A stretch of 64,000 nt of DNA from Sphingobacteriales bacterium (GCA_024642285.1 JAHEBJ010000004.1:1-64000), one strand, 5' to 3'. Numbered from the stretch's first letter, positions 18,424 through 28,108 are shown. Numbers and translations are program-made. The notes: generated by a model from the sequence alone, not told the origin.

Positions 18424-19233
18424 TTATCCGTTTTCCACCCAGGCAATTATTCTTATCGGGCCGCCGCTTCCATCCTTTATCTTCATTGGCAGAGCAAATA
18501 TGAATGCGCCGGTTGCCGGAAGTTCATCCATGTTAGCCACATTTTCAAAACCGGGAATATTTTCCGCATAAAATAGTTGGTGCGATTTGAAATCTGTTGA
18601 TTGTCCAAAGTCAATACTCGGTGTATCCAGGCCAACTGCTTTTATCTTTCTATTTTTTATCAACCAGTCAGCAAGTTCGGGGGCAATAGCAGGAAAATGA
18701 AGCTTGGTTGTTGCCTCCTGCCCTTTTTCGGCAGTGCCTAAATATTTTGCCACATCCAAATAAAATTTGCCCCAGCCAGTTCGGAACAACAGAATGGCAT
18801 CATCCTGAATTTTTCCATATTGCTTTTCCCATGCTTCCACATCTGCTATGGTTACCTGATAATCGGCATTCTTACTACATTGATCAGTTACATCAATTAC
18901 CAATGCAGCGCCCAGCAAATTTTGCAGTGGAATCTGGTCGGCACTCCATTTTCCTTTCGCAAAATGTACCGGCGCATCCAAATGTGTACCTCCGTGCTCG
19001 GGTGCGTAAAAGGCATTTGATGAATAATAAAATCCACCCGGCGACATACCATTGAACTGTGTATCCAGCCTGAATCCTGTTGGATTATTTGGCCAGTAAA
19101 CCGTGTTCACCGAAAAGTCATGACTCAGATCAAACCATTTACCTGTGGCAAGCATTTCGGGCAATGTAGTTTTCTTTACAGGCTGATTACAGCTGACAAA
19201 GAACACAAAAAACAAAAGAGGAATTATTTTCAT
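18424..19233 (-). CDS. Cyclase family lipoprotein (kynurenine-formamidase-like)
   Basis: 269 residues, lipobox FVSC (Cys15). Belongs to the cyclase/KynB metal-dependent hydrolase family: the signature HGGTHLDAPVHF is complete (His and Asp metal ligands), followed by VIDVTDQC, LLFRTGWGKFY and KAVGLDTPSIDFG. KynB hydrolyses N-formylkynurenine in the cytoplasm, but a lipoprotein signal and no other kynurenine genes nearby make another extracytoplasmic substrate more likely. It is convergent with the PLD gene (39-bp gap) and divergent from the GNAT gene. Confidence 0.9.
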   Translation of the reverse strand: MKIIPLLFFVFFVSCNQPVKKTTLPEMLATGKWFDLSHDFSVNTVYWPNNPTGFRLDTQFNGMSPGGFYYSSNAFYAPEHGGTHLDAPVHFAKGKWSADQIPLQNLLGAALVIDVTDQCSKNADYQVTIADVEAWEKQYGKIQDDAILLFRTGWGKFYLDVAKYLGTAEKGQEATTKLHFPAIAPELADWLIKNRKIKAVGLDTPSIDFGQSTDFKSHQLFYAENIPGFENVANMDELPATGAFIFALPMKIKDGSGGPIRIIAWVENG

Positions 19234-19313
19234 ATTGAAGATTTTGAATCTTAACTTACATGAAAAATAAGTAAATAATTCAATAATCTCAGGGACCTGG
19301 TTAAATTGATAAA

Positions 19314-19811
19314 ATGAAAACCTATATTGAAACTGAGCGGCTAAGCCTTTCCGGACTGGCGTTGCATGATGCAGCTTTTATTTTTGAACTGGTAAACTCC
19401 TCCGGTTGGATTCAATTTATAGGCGATAGAAATGTCGGCACTGCCAAACAGGCAGAAAATTATATCCTGCGAATCATTGACAACCAAAAGATTATTTACC
19501 GGACTGTTCGTTTAAAAACCGATTCAACAGCAATAGGTGTTATCACTTTAATGAAAAGAGATTATCTGGATGACCACGATATTGGTTTTGCATTTCTTCC
19601 GCAGTACGCAAAAAAAGGATATGCATATGAAGCGGTAAAAGCTGTATTAGATCTGGCTTTAAAACACTATCCTGTTTTACTGGCAACAACCATCTCAGAA
19701 AATAAAAATTCAATAGCTTTATTGAGTAAACTCGGACTGCAGTATGAACGAACTATAAAAATTGAAAATGAGAAGCTGCTGATCTATTCCACGGCTAAAA
19801 AAGAAAATTGA
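19314..19811 (+). CDS. GNAT family N-acetyltransferase (RimJ/RimL-like)
   Basis: 165 residues. N-terminal TERLSLSGLALHDAAFIFEL is typical of the Acetyltransf_3 (RimJ/RimL) group. Motif A is present around DIGFAFLPQYAKKGYAYEAV, followed by a motif B-like NSIALLSKLGLQYERTIKI. It acetylates an amino group using acetyl-CoA; the substrate is unknown. It begins a run of five plus-strand genes to 22450. Confidence 0.9.
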   Translation: MKTYIETERLSLSGLALHDAAFIFELVNSSGWIQFIGDRNVGTAKQAENYILRIIDNQKIIYRTVRLKTDSTAIGVITLMKRDYLDDHDIGFAFLPQYAKKGYAYEAVKAVLDLALKHYPVLLATTISENKNSIALLSKLGLQYERTIKIENEKLLIYSTAKKEN

Positions 19812-19874
19812 TTCTGCATTTAACAATGCCGCTTGTTCAACATTTAGTAATTTACATATCTACACAAATTAAAG

Positions 19875-20498
19875 ATGAGAACCGAACTAAAAAAAGACGA
19901 AAAGATCCTGATCATCATCAGGCAACACTGGCTAAGGCTGGTACTGCCCGTTGTTGCCTGGTTATTGCTTGCCATCCTTTTATTTTGGTGGCTGGAATTT
20001 ATAACAGCATTCATTATAATGTTACTTGCTGCAATTTTCCCGTTGATAGAATATGTAAACTGGCGCAACAATATCTGGTGTGTTACCAATATGAGGGTAG
20101 TTGATGAGAGTGGATTCTTCAGCAGGCATAGTAAAGAGAGTCCGCTTGATAAAATAAACAATGTAGAGTATAACCAATCTTTATGGGGAAGAATAATTGG
20201 ATTTGGAAGTGTGGACATACAAACGGCGGCAGAGCTTGGAGAAACCCGATATGAATTTATTCACAAACCAAAATTGTTAAAAGATACCATAACTCAGGCC
20301 CGTGAAGAAAATAAAAATAGCCAGGTAAGCAGCCATTCTGCACAACTGGCTGAAGCCATTGCCAGGGCAAATCCTGCGGTGCAGGCTACTCCCCAAATGG
20401 TTGCCGATGAGCTGCACAAGCTTTTTGACCTGATGCAGAAAGGGGCGATAACAGCAGATGACTACGACAAACAAAAGAAAAAACTGATTGGCGAATAA
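19875..20498 (+). CDS. bPH2-like membrane protein with SHOCT domain
   Basis: 207 residues. Two transmembrane helices (about 20-62: VLPVVAWLLLAILLFWWLEF, TAFIIMLLAAIFPLIEYV) precede a bacterial PH-like domain (WCVTNMRVVDESGFFSRH; SPLDKINNVEYNQSLWGRII; GFGSVDIQTA). The C-terminus is a SHOCT motif (ADELHKLFDLMQKGAITADDYDKQKKKL). Such proteins act at the inner membrane as small scaffolds of unknown partner. It ends 5 bp before the P-loop kinase gene, so it is probably translated in the same operon. Confidence 0.9.
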   Translation: MRTELKKDEKILIIIRQHWLRLVLPVVAWLLLAILLFWWLEFITAFIIMLLAAIFPLIEYVNWRNNIWCVTNMRVVDESGFFSRHSKESPLDKINNVEYNQSLWGRIIGFGSVDIQTAAELGETRYEFIHKPKLLKDTITQAREENKNSQVSSHSAQLAEAIARANPAVQATPQMVADELHKLFDLMQKGAITADDYDKQKKKLIGE

Positions 20499-20503
20499 TT
20501 GGA

Positions 20504-21025
20504 ATGAATTGCATAAAGAAAAAGGTAATGGTACTTGTAGTTTTTGGATTACCCGGTTCGGGTAAGAGTTATTTAGCCTCAAGACTGGCGCAATTGTTGG
20601 GCGCATTATATTATAACAGCGATCAATTAAGGTTGCAGTTGATCGCTGACAGAAATTACAGCGAAACAGAAAAGCTCCAAGTGTATAATTTGATGTTGTG
20701 GGCCATGGAAATAGCTATCAGTCAACAAAAGGATATCGTACTTGATGCCACTTTTTACAAACGGTCTATAAGAACCATGTTTGAAGAACGGGCCGCCAGT
20801 TTACAGGAATCTTTTTTGTACGTTGAAGTAACCGCCGAAGAAGAAGTTATAAAAGAAAGGGTATCGAAACCCAGAGAATTCAGCGAAGCAGATTTTAACG
20901 TGTACCTGAAACTGAAAGCTATTGCCGAACCACTTGAACAGGATCACCTGATACTTCACTCTACCAATCATAATATAGATGCGATGTTGCAGGAAGCAAT
21001 GAACTACATTAAAAGCAAAAGATGA
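20504..21025 (+). CDS. P-loop kinase (COG0645-type)
   Basis: 173-residue predicted ATP-dependent small-molecule kinase with Walker A FGLPGSGKSYLA at the N-terminus, a Ser/Asp substrate region (YYNSDQLRLQL), DIVLDATFYKRSIR, and a lid region EEVIKERVSKPREFSEA. I keep the ATG at 20504; an internal ATG at 20528 would give the family's more usual start (MVLVVFGLPG). The stop overlaps the next start by 4 bp (ATGA at 21022-21025), so translation is coupled to the APH-like kinase. In many bacteria these two activities are fused as one polypeptide. Confidence 0.88.
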   Translation: MNCIKKKVMVLVVFGLPGSGKSYLASRLAQLLGALYYNSDQLRLQLIADRNYSETEKLQVYNLMLWAMEIAISQQKDIVLDATFYKRSIRTMFEERAASLQESFLYVEVTAEEEVIKERVSKPREFSEADFNVYLKLKAIAEPLEQDHLILHSTNHNIDAMLQEAMNYIKSKR

Positions 21026-22032
21026 CCAATAAACAAATAGACAGTTTATTAAGATCAACTCATTTCAAAAAAAATGTAAAGGATTGGAAATTAATTGAAA
21101 CACATATTTCCTTTGTGTTGCTGGGCAATAAGTTTGCTTATAAATTTAAAAAAGCTATTAAATATTCTTTTCTCGATTTTTCAACATTGAAAAAACGAAA
21201 ATATTTTTGTGAACGTGAACTGGAACTGAACAACCGCCTTTCGAAAGGCATTTATCTTAAAGTACTTCCGGTTACAAAAACAGGTGATGAACTAATGATC
21301 GCTGGCAAAACAGGAGCCATTGTAGATTACACTTTACAAATGAAAAAGCTGCAGGGTTCAAAGCAAATGCACCTGATGCTTAAGAAAAAACAGGTAACCA
21401 AAAAACATATTGAACGACTGGCGGTATTGATCAGAAATTTTCATGAACGAACATCGGTAATCAACAATCAATTTAAGCCGGAAGAATTTGCTGAGCGATT
21501 TAATGACCTCAGCTCCGTATCGGATATTGTAAAAAAAACATTGGGACCAGGATTCGACAAAATTATAAAGGCGGCAATACGCTGCTCAGACAGCTTCTTA
21601 AAAACTCAACAAGATCATTTTAAACGCAGGGCTGCGAAGGGTTTCATCAGGGATTGCCACGGCGACCTGCACTCTCGTAATATTTTTTTATATCACAACC
21701 CAATAGTTTTTGATTGTCTTGAATTTAACGATGCATTCAGGCATACAGATATCCTGGACGAACTGGCGTTCTTTTGTATGGACCTGGAAGCTGAAGGTTT
21801 TTATGATTTGAGCAAAGCATTTACAAATTATTATTTCAGTAAAACAAAAGCTGGATTTGGTAAACCAGAGCAACTGCTTTTTACCTACTATAAATGTTAC
21901 CGGGCCAATGTTAGGGCTAAAGTAAATGCGCTGCGTGCCATGCAGGCTAGTGGTAACCCGCTCATTAAAAACCTTGCCGATGTAGAAAAATATCTGGTGC
22001 TGATGAACAGCTATCTTAAACGGCTTACCTGA
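21022..22032 (+). CDS. Aminoglycoside-phosphotransferase-like kinase (COG2187-type)
   Basis: 336-residue protein-kinase-fold enzyme of the APH family. N-lobe Lys in YKFKKAIKYSFLDFSTL; catalytic loop RDCHGDLHSRNIF; metal Asp in FDCLEFNDAFRHTD; then DELAFFCMDLEAEG. Matches the COG2187 group, predicted metabolite kinases, not antibiotic resistance enzymes. It overlaps the P-loop kinase by 4 bp. In the usual fused form the APH part is N-terminal and the P-loop part C-terminal; here the gene order is the reverse. Confidence 0.9.
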   Translation: MTNKQIDSLLRSTHFKKNVKDWKLIETHISFVLLGNKFAYKFKKAIKYSFLDFSTLKKRKYFCERELELNNRLSKGIYLKVLPVTKTGDELMIAGKTGAIVDYTLQMKKLQGSKQMHLMLKKKQVTKKHIERLAVLIRNFHERTSVINNQFKPEEFAERFNDLSSVSDIVKKTLGPGFDKIIKAAIRCSDSFLKTQQDHFKRRAAKGFIRDCHGDLHSRNIFLYHNPIVFDCLEFNDAFRHTDILDELAFFCMDLEAEGFYDLSKAFTNYYFSKTKAGFGKPEQLLFTYYKCYRANVRAKVNALRAMQASGNPLIKNLADVEKYLVLMNSYLKRLT

Positions 22033-22048
22033 TCTACTAAATATAAAC

Positions 22049-22450
22049 ATGACAAGAATTCAATTTCCAAAGATCAGATCTGTACTTGAACTGTACGAAA
22101 AACTCCCCGAGGAAGAAAGATTAATAACAGACTTATTGAGACAATTGGTAAAAGATGAATTGCCTGCCTATTGCCGTGAGAAAATATCTTACAACGTTCC
22201 TTATTTTTATGGCAACAAGGGGATCTGTATCATCTGGCCATCGGCAATACCGAGAGGTGGTATAAAAAAAGGTGTGTTGCTGGGATTTTGGTACGGTAAC
22301 AAACTAAAAGATGTTGACAATTACCTTATGCATGGTACTAACAAACAAATATTTTACAAGATCTTTAATTCGGTTGAAGAGATTGACCTGGAAGCGATAA
22401 CCAAATTATTGAATGAAGCCGCTGCCTTAGATAAAGGATGGAAGAATTAA
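22049..22450 (+). CDS. DUF1801 domain protein
   Basis: 133-residue cytoplasmic protein. LPAYCREKISYNVPYFY and the following ICIIWPSA, then LLGFWYGNKL match DUF1801, a small alpha/beta family related to the YdhG/YjbR-type phage-derived fold. No function is established. It follows the APH-like kinase by 16 bp and its stop lies 13 bp from the stop of the convergent minus-strand gene. Confidence 0.85.
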   Translation: MTRIQFPKIRSVLELYEKLPEEERLITDLLRQLVKDELPAYCREKISYNVPYFYGNKGICIIWPSAIPRGGIKKGVLLGFWYGNKLKDVDNYLMHGTNKQIFYKIFNSVEEIDLEAITKLLNEAAALDKGWKN

Positions 22451-22463
22451 AACACCTGCAGCA

Positions 22464-24113
22464 TTAATTCTGCTTTTGTTTTTCTGTCAGCGATTCTAAA
22501 TATACTTTTAACTTCCCAAATTCTTGCAACGCAGTTATGTATGCGTCTTCTGTTCCGCCAGCTTTCAATGCAAACAGTTTTTTCAAATTCTTTTTCACAG
22601 CTGCTGTCAATGGCAATCCTGTTTTCTTATTGAACAATAATACAGCCCAGTTACGCAGCACATAATCCATTTGTAAATCGCAACTGTTTTTTATCGGTAT
22701 CTGCGCCAACATTTTTTTCATGGAATATAATTCAGCTTCTTTGTGGTTGCCACCAAACTGTTGTTTAACAATCTCTGCATAAGCCCTGCTGCAGTCGGTT
22801 GCATCAAAGCGAACAGATTTTTTGTTTAACACAAGCTCCATCCTGCTCTCAGCCAGTTTTTTCAAAATGCCAACAGGTGAACGATGCGCCGGATTGGCCC
22901 TTATCCTGCTCATCTCCGATTCTGCAATTTGCCTCTGCAATATTTCCAATGGCCTGAAACCTGCCTTATAATAGATCCAGAATGCACCAGACCGAATACC
23001 ATCAGCATTATCTTTTCCCAATTGATAAGGATCCACAGTAAAGCGGTTAAGTTTATACACTTGTTTGTGCAGATTCAACACCTGCTGAAAGATCCACGCC
23101 GATTCGCCACCACGATATTCAGGAAAAATATTCAAACCGATTCTAGCACTGTCGAATAAAATCCAGGTGCCGGCATAAGCAACTGGTAATCCATTCTTAA
23201 AAACAACATAGCCAAAATAACTATCTATTGGATGACGACGTTCAGCTACCATTCCCATCAAAGCAATACTCAAGCCTCTATCTAATTGATAGTAAGAAAC
23301 CAACTCAGCCGACGTGAAGCTGACCGGGTCAATTTCACGTAACTGGCGCATCAGAATAATTCGTGACGCAGCAACAACCTGCTCTGCTTCTGCCTTATTA
23401 AGTAGAATGCGCTTTGGTCTTACTACTGGCTGCAGCGCTATTTCCTTTTTACTTATTAATGAACGGTGAGAAAAAATATTTACAATTGAAGCAGGCAGGC
23501 AACTATGTTTTGAAAAGAATATTTCTATATTAGGACCAATTGCAGCCCACAATTCATCTTTCACTTCGGGACGAATATTTGTTTGATCGAATACGGCAAT
23601 AAACCTGTCAAGCAATTCTTCCTCATCGGCTGAAGACTGCAGCAGCCATGATTTCCAATCTGCATTACCATCCTGTAATATTTCCGATTCAATTTTTGGC
23701 ATTACCGCTGAGAGTATAGCACTGATCTGTCCATCATCTGCTTCCATATCAATAAGCCTGATATCGTTCGGAAAATTATTACGCATCCATTTCACCATTT
23801 CAAAACTAAAAGAAGCACAAAGACTGGTTTGGGTAATGCCCGAATTATACAGCGTTGTTTTGATCTTTTCTTTTGCCTGAATCAGCAACTCCAGTTTTTT
23901 CAATAACTGAGCTGCCAGTTTATAAATATTTCTGTTATCGGGATAAGCCTGTAAAAAAAGGAATGTACTGTTTAAGGAATTGATGTCTGCAACATTTTTC
24001 AAGGTTTCAAAATTCAAGCCCTGCAACAATTTCAATTTCTGCGATGCATACAGATTACCGTACCGGTTTCGGATTGATATTAGTTCAGAAACGATAAGTT
24101 TATTTTCCAGCAT
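22464..24113 (-). CDS. Large protein with GNAT-like domain
   Basis: 549 residues from the ATG at 24113; a GTG at 24119 is an alternative. Residues about 1-230 are helical with no recognised motif. Residues about 280-400 look like a GNAT fold: FGYVVFKNGLPVAYAGTWIL (beta4), LNIFPEYRGGESAWIFQQVL (acetyl-CoA loop and helix), then GAFWIYYKAGFRPLEI. The C-terminal 140 residues are again helical. I infer an acetyltransferase of unknown substrate. It is the last gene of a minus-strand operon with malQ and dipeptide epimerase, 13 bp after the epimerase stop. Confidence 0.75.
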   Translation of the reverse strand: MLENKLIVSELISIRNRYGNLYASQKLKLLQGLNFETLKNVADINSLNSTFLFLQAYPDNRNIYKLAAQLLKKLELLIQAKEKIKTTLYNSGITQTSLCASFSFEMVKWMRNNFPNDIRLIDMEADDGQISAILSAVMPKIESEILQDGNADWKSWLLQSSADEEELLDRFIAVFDQTNIRPEVKDELWAAIGPNIEIFFSKHSCLPASIVNIFSHRSLISKKEIALQPVVRPKRILLNKAEAEQVVAASRIILMRQLREIDPVSFTSAELVSYYQLDRGLSIALMGMVAERRHPIDSYFGYVVFKNGLPVAYAGTWILFDSARIGLNIFPEYRGGESAWIFQQVLNLHKQVYKLNRFTVDPYQLGKDNADGIRSGAFWIYYKAGFRPLEILQRQIAESEMSRIRANPAHRSPVGILKKLAESRMELVLNKKSVRFDATDCSRAYAEIVKQQFGGNHKEAELYSMKKMLAQIPIKNSCDLQMDYVLRNWAVLLFNKKTGLPLTAAVKKNLKKLFALKAGGTEDAYITALQEFGKLKVYLESLTEKQKQN

Positions 24114-24126
24114 CAGCACTCAGGTA

Positions 24127-25149
24127 TTAATCAGTAATACAATCAATCTTTATTCCTGTACCGGGTAAATCATTGTACTTTATTTTTCCAAAATCAAACT
24201 CCACTCCTTCCCCAATATCTTCGGCCAGCAACAATGGACCATCCATATCCACGTAATCCAACATCGGCGCCAGCTGTGCTATAGCTGCCGTACCCACCGA
24301 ACTCTCATTCATACAACCCACCATTACCTTCATGCCCAGTTCCTTTGCTCTTTTAATCATGCGCCTGGCAGGTGTAATGCCGCTGCATTTTGTGAGCTTA
24401 ATATTAATACCGTGAAAATGCTGATGACATTTTTCTACATCAGCTTCAGCTACACAACTTTCATCGGCTATCAATGGAAGTGAAGATTTGTCAAACAAAA
24501 CTTTCATCCCCTGCCAATCGTCTTTTGCCAGCGGCTGTTCAACAAATTCAACTCCAAGTTCTTTTAACAAAGGAATTTTCTGCAAGGACTCGTCCAAAGT
24601 CCAGCCGGCATTTGCATCAACTCTGAATATAGCATCGGTATGTTTACGCAATTCTGCAACCATTTCAATATCTCCTTCTACCCCAACTTTAATTTTATAG
24701 ATTGGCCAGGGTTTTTCTTTCATTTTTGCAACCATATGCTCTATTGAATCGATGGCAATGGTATAATCTGTCAATGGTGCGGTTGCTGTATCCAGCTCCC
24801 ACAACTGGTGCAATTGTTTTCTTTTCAGTTTACCATAAATATCCCAGCCGGCCATATCTAAAGCACAAACCAAAAACGGATTGGCTGGCAATAAATGGTG
24901 CAGGTAATGCCAATATCTTTCAGGATCAGAGAACGCAAATTTTTCAATGAACATTTTCCTGCGTTCAATATCTTCCACCATTTTTTCTATGGGAATATTA
25001 TAGTAGCTGATTGCCGGCGCTTCACCATATCCTTTTATGCCCATAAAATCGAGCTCCACAATTAATGTTGGCTGATGGGTTTTTGTTCCTTTGGAAATGG
25101 TAAAAGGATGATTAAAAGGAAGGTTGTATGTTTTGTAACTCAGTTTCAT
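24127..25149 (-). CDS. Dipeptide epimerase (enolase superfamily)
   Basis: 340 residues from the ATG at 25149 (MKLSYKTYNLPFNHPF, the family start); an ATG at 25167 would overlap malQ by 11 bp. Catalytic K-x-K in YKIKVGV, metal ligands in FRVDANAGW, VEFVEQPL and IADESC, and the second base Lys in NIKLTKCSG. The C-terminal D-x-D in YVDMDGPLLL is diagnostic for dipeptide binding. It inverts the C-terminal residue of L-Ala-D/L-Glu-type dipeptides, as in murein-peptide recycling. It follows malQ closely, so it is in the same operon, although the pathways are unrelated. Confidence 0.93.
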   Translation of the reverse strand: MKLSYKTYNLPFNHPFTISKGTKTHQPTLIVELDFMGIKGYGEAPAISYYNIPIEKMVEDIERRKMFIEKFAFSDPERYWHYLHHLLPANPFLVCALDMAGWDIYGKLKRKQLHQLWELDTATAPLTDYTIAIDSIEHMVAKMKEKPWPIYKIKVGVEGDIEMVAELRKHTDAIFRVDANAGWTLDESLQKIPLLKELGVEFVEQPLAKDDWQGMKVLFDKSSLPLIADESCVAEADVEKCHQHFHGINIKLTKCSGITPARRMIKRAKELGMKVMVGCMNESSVGTAAIAQLAPMLDYVDMDGPLLLAEDIGEGVEFDFGKIKYNDLPGTGIKIDCITD

Positions 25150-25156
25150 AATTATT

Positions 25157-27835
25157 TTATCTGCCACTGGCTTTTACAATGTTGTGCAGCTCGTCACTAA
25201 ATTCGGTCTCTTTTATCAGGTCCTCCAAATTTAGGTGTATCCTGTAATTCCAGATATGTTCCTTAACAGATGGATCATTGATCCGTTCTTCAGCCGGATT
25301 TTTCCTGCGGAGATTTTTACTGACGCCCAGCAAATCCTGCAATTGAAAAACAGCCCACATAGCAGGCGAATACAAATGTTGTAAAATAATTTCCTTGTTG
25401 ATATCCGGCTCGCAATATACGGGCGGTTTACCAGACTGTCCCATCAGGTGATTGTAGTAACGTTTTGTTTTTTCTGCATCTTCTTCCCACCAGCCCCGTA
25501 TCGTACTCATATCATGCGTTGACGGCGTTACAACACTTAGGTAAGGCGCATCGTTTGGATGAAAAAATTCCGCTTCTGTTTTTTTAGGCATACGCTGAAT
25601 CTCGAGGCTAAGTATGCCAAGTTGTTTCATGATCTCAGGAACACAGTGCGGCACCATACCCAGATCTTCGCCGCAAACCAGCATATCGGTACTCCGCTTT
25701 AACTCGGGTAATTTCTGTAATGCTTCATTTTTCCACAGCTCATCCTGGCGGTGATAAAAATAATCGATGTAGAGTTCCTTTAACTCTTTTTGTGAATGTT
25801 CATCCAGGTTTTTAAACGACGAAGTTTCCGCCATGCCAATCCTGAAATGAAATTTTTGCCCCTGGCTTTCTTCCTCTTCAAATAAAATAACATTGGCCAG
25901 CAGATCATACAATCCCTGCTTTATATTTTCATCAGGTTCTTTCTGCAACCCGAAAAATGCATCCAGTTTTTGCTGCGTGTTAAAGGCTTCTTTAAATTCT
26001 TCTCCGCTTAAAAAAGTCTTTTTAACCGATGCTGTTTTTTTTCCAAAAATCTGTTTCAGTATTTTATCAGTGATAAATGGAAGTACATACCTGTGCCGGC
26101 TGAAACTGATATTTCGTTGAAAAAATTCATTTATGGTAACCGGCTTTGCAGGAACAAAGCGCCCCATCAATCCTTCTATCTGCACAGCCGGAATACTCCA
26201 TATCCGGAAAAAACCCAGAATATGATCTATCCTGAAAGCATCAAAATATTCCGACATCTGCTCAAATCTTTGCCGCCACCATTTAAAATTATCCCCCTGC
26301 ATTTTTTCCCAGTTATAAGTGGGGAAACCCCAGTTTTGTCCTTTACCTGTAAAAGCATCGGGTGGCGCACCGGCCTGTTCTTCCATATTGAACAATTCCG
26401 GCTGCATCCATGCATCAACACTATTCCTGCAAATCCCAATAGGAACATCGCCTTTTATTACAATTCCTTTTTTATGAGCATATGCAGTTGCCGATTTTAG
26501 TTGCAGGTGGAGGTGATACTGGGTATAATAATGCACGGCTATTTCATCGTAATGTTTTTGATACGGACTTACCAATTCCTGTATTTCCTCTTCCTTGTAA
26601 ACAGCATTTGTTTTCCAGTATGCAAAATCAGCAGTATTATTTGTATCTCTCAAATAAGAAAAAGCGGCATAAGGCACCAGCCAATGGCGGTTCACATCAA
26701 AAAATTCGAAGAATTTAAAATCATTTGAGAAATCTTCCTTTTCTACAGAATACAATTCCTTAACGACGGCAGTTTTAATCTGCATCACAGATTCGTAGTC
26801 AAGCATTTTACTTTGTGATATCTGCTTAATCTTTTTTGCAAACGGTTTTAACAGAAAGGCGTATTCATCCCCGGCCAACTGTGCAACATTAAGATACATT
26901 GGATGCAACGCAAAAGCAGAAATTGCTGAGTACGGATAGGAGTCTTTATCTAAATGGGTATTGATGGTATCATTTACCGGTAATATCTGAATCAGCTTCA
27001 TTCCGGTTGCTGCAGCCCAATCTGCTAATAACTTAAGATCGGTAAACTCGCCTACTCCAAAATTATCTCTGCGACGCAAACTAAATACGGGAATAGCAAC
27101 GCCAGCGCCCTTCCAGTCAATATTTTGCAGGTTTACAAATCCATCATGAACAATTATTTGAGTTTTTGCAGCCGGCTCGTTCAACAATATCCGGTTGTTT
27201 CCTTCTTCAAATCTTATGAATTTTTTGAGCCGGTTATTATAAATCCCGAATTTGTAGGTGAGCGGAAAAATCTCTTTCGACAGATCAAGTTTAATAGTGA
27301 ACCAGTCGCCGGTTTTTACAAGCTGCCTTGTTTTGGATTTATCCCAGTTTTTAAAAATTTTTGCGGAACCCCCAACACAAACCGTTTCATCTTTACCCAA
27401 CAGTGGTGCCTTTACTTTTAGTAAATGAGTAAATGCTTTCGTTTCTTTTTTACCGCCCCTGGTCGCCTTCTCTTCTTTCAATAAAACTTCCCTGAAAGCC
27501 TTGGTATAAAATGCATTCTCAAATTCGCCGCTGTAGTTCCAGGTGTCCAGTAAAACTACTTTTCCCGCCTTTATATTCTCCACATCAACGATCCTGTCGT
27601 TTCCAAATTCAATTATTTCTTCGGCTTTATCTTGCTGCAGTATATATTTGTATTGTATGGGCTGATTGATCTCTGCCAAATCGATTTCAATAAACCCATG
27701 CCAGAGCTGATCATTGAGGTATTCGAGCGGAAAAGCTTCTGCACTGTCGTTATCGCCCAATAAGGGATGGTTACCTGAGACATAAATGCGTTGCCCGTAA
27801 TTTGTTGAGTACCTTAAGTAGAAATGTAAAATCAT
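25157..27835 (-). CDS. malQ: 4-alpha-glucanotransferase with N-terminal starch-binding domains
   Basis: 892 residues, much longer than enterobacterial MalQ (about 690) because two CBM20-like domains precede the catalytic part. The first is at the N-terminus (RIYVSGNHPLLGDN...), the second about 118-220 (VCVGGSAKIFKNWDKS). The GH77 catalytic domain has the nucleophile in FRIDHILGFFRIWSIP, the acid/base Glu in CGEDLGMVP and the third acid in PSTHDMSTIRGWW. It transfers maltosyl or larger glucan units between alpha-1,4-glucans in the cytoplasm. It heads the operon with the epimerase and GNAT-like genes and is divergent from a 52-residue ORF. Confidence 0.95.
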   Translation of the reverse strand: MILHFYLRYSTNYGQRIYVSGNHPLLGDNDSAEAFPLEYLNDQLWHGFIEIDLAEINQPIQYKYILQQDKAEEIIEFGNDRIVDVENIKAGKVVLLDTWNYSGEFENAFYTKAFREVLLKEEKATRGGKKETKAFTHLLKVKAPLLGKDETVCVGGSAKIFKNWDKSKTRQLVKTGDWFTIKLDLSKEIFPLTYKFGIYNNRLKKFIRFEEGNNRILLNEPAAKTQIIVHDGFVNLQNIDWKGAGVAIPVFSLRRRDNFGVGEFTDLKLLADWAAATGMKLIQILPVNDTINTHLDKDSYPYSAISAFALHPMYLNVAQLAGDEYAFLLKPFAKKIKQISQSKMLDYESVMQIKTAVVKELYSVEKEDFSNDFKFFEFFDVNRHWLVPYAAFSYLRDTNNTADFAYWKTNAVYKEEEIQELVSPYQKHYDEIAVHYYTQYHLHLQLKSATAYAHKKGIVIKGDVPIGICRNSVDAWMQPELFNMEEQAGAPPDAFTGKGQNWGFPTYNWEKMQGDNFKWWRQRFEQMSEYFDAFRIDHILGFFRIWSIPAVQIEGLMGRFVPAKPVTINEFFQRNISFSRHRYVLPFITDKILKQIFGKKTASVKKTFLSGEEFKEAFNTQQKLDAFFGLQKEPDENIKQGLYDLLANVILFEEEESQGQKFHFRIGMAETSSFKNLDEHSQKELKELYIDYFYHRQDELWKNEALQKLPELKRSTDMLVCGEDLGMVPHCVPEIMKQLGILSLEIQRMPKKTEAEFFHPNDAPYLSVVTPSTHDMSTIRGWWEEDAEKTKRYYNHLMGQSGKPPVYCEPDINKEIILQHLYSPAMWAVFQLQDLLGVSKNLRRKNPAEERINDPSVKEHIWNYRIHLNLEDLIKETEFSDELHNIVKASGR

Positions 27836-27927
27836 GCCGGGCTAATTTTAAAAGAGGCAATATAATCCCTTTGAATAAAATTTTACAATCCTTTTCAATA
27901 AAAAGCACCAGATAAACTGTTCTGCCT

Positions 27928-27935
27928 TATATTTG
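27928..27935 (+). promoter_or_regulatory. -7 element of a small membrane protein
   Basis: TATATTTG, an exact TAnnTTTG, 14 nt before the ATG at 27950. It is in the malQ-divergent gap and supports the 52-residue ORF as a real gene. No TTTG at -33 was found. Confidence 0.5.
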
Positions 27936-27949
27936 CAAAAAAAATAAAA

Positions 27950-28108
27950 ATGGAAACAACCAAAAAGAAAACCGGACTTTATTGGGTATTATTTTTAATA
28001 TCTGTTGTTGCTTTTTTTGCAGTATTATGGTCGCCGATTGGAGCTTATTGCTCAATGGTATTGCCTTTCAACACTACATTTTTTGCCAAGGCGCTTGATC
28101 TGATGTAA
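27950..28108 (+). CDS. 52-residue single-pass membrane protein
   Basis: Small ORF not usually called. METTKKKTG is followed by one transmembrane segment (LYWVLFLISVVAFFAVLWSP) and a short tail (GAYCSMVLPF, ending ALDLM). Positive N-terminal Lys residues favour an N-in topology. The upstream TATATTTG supports expression. I cannot assign a function. Confidence 0.6.
   Translation: METTKKKTGLYWVLFLISVVAFFAVLWSPIGAYCSMVLPFNTTFFAKALDLM

Noticed and set aside
20504-22032. Antibiotic resistance phosphotransferase
   Set aside because: The APH-like gene matches the COG2187 metabolite kinase type with a P-loop partner and lacks resistance-gene context.
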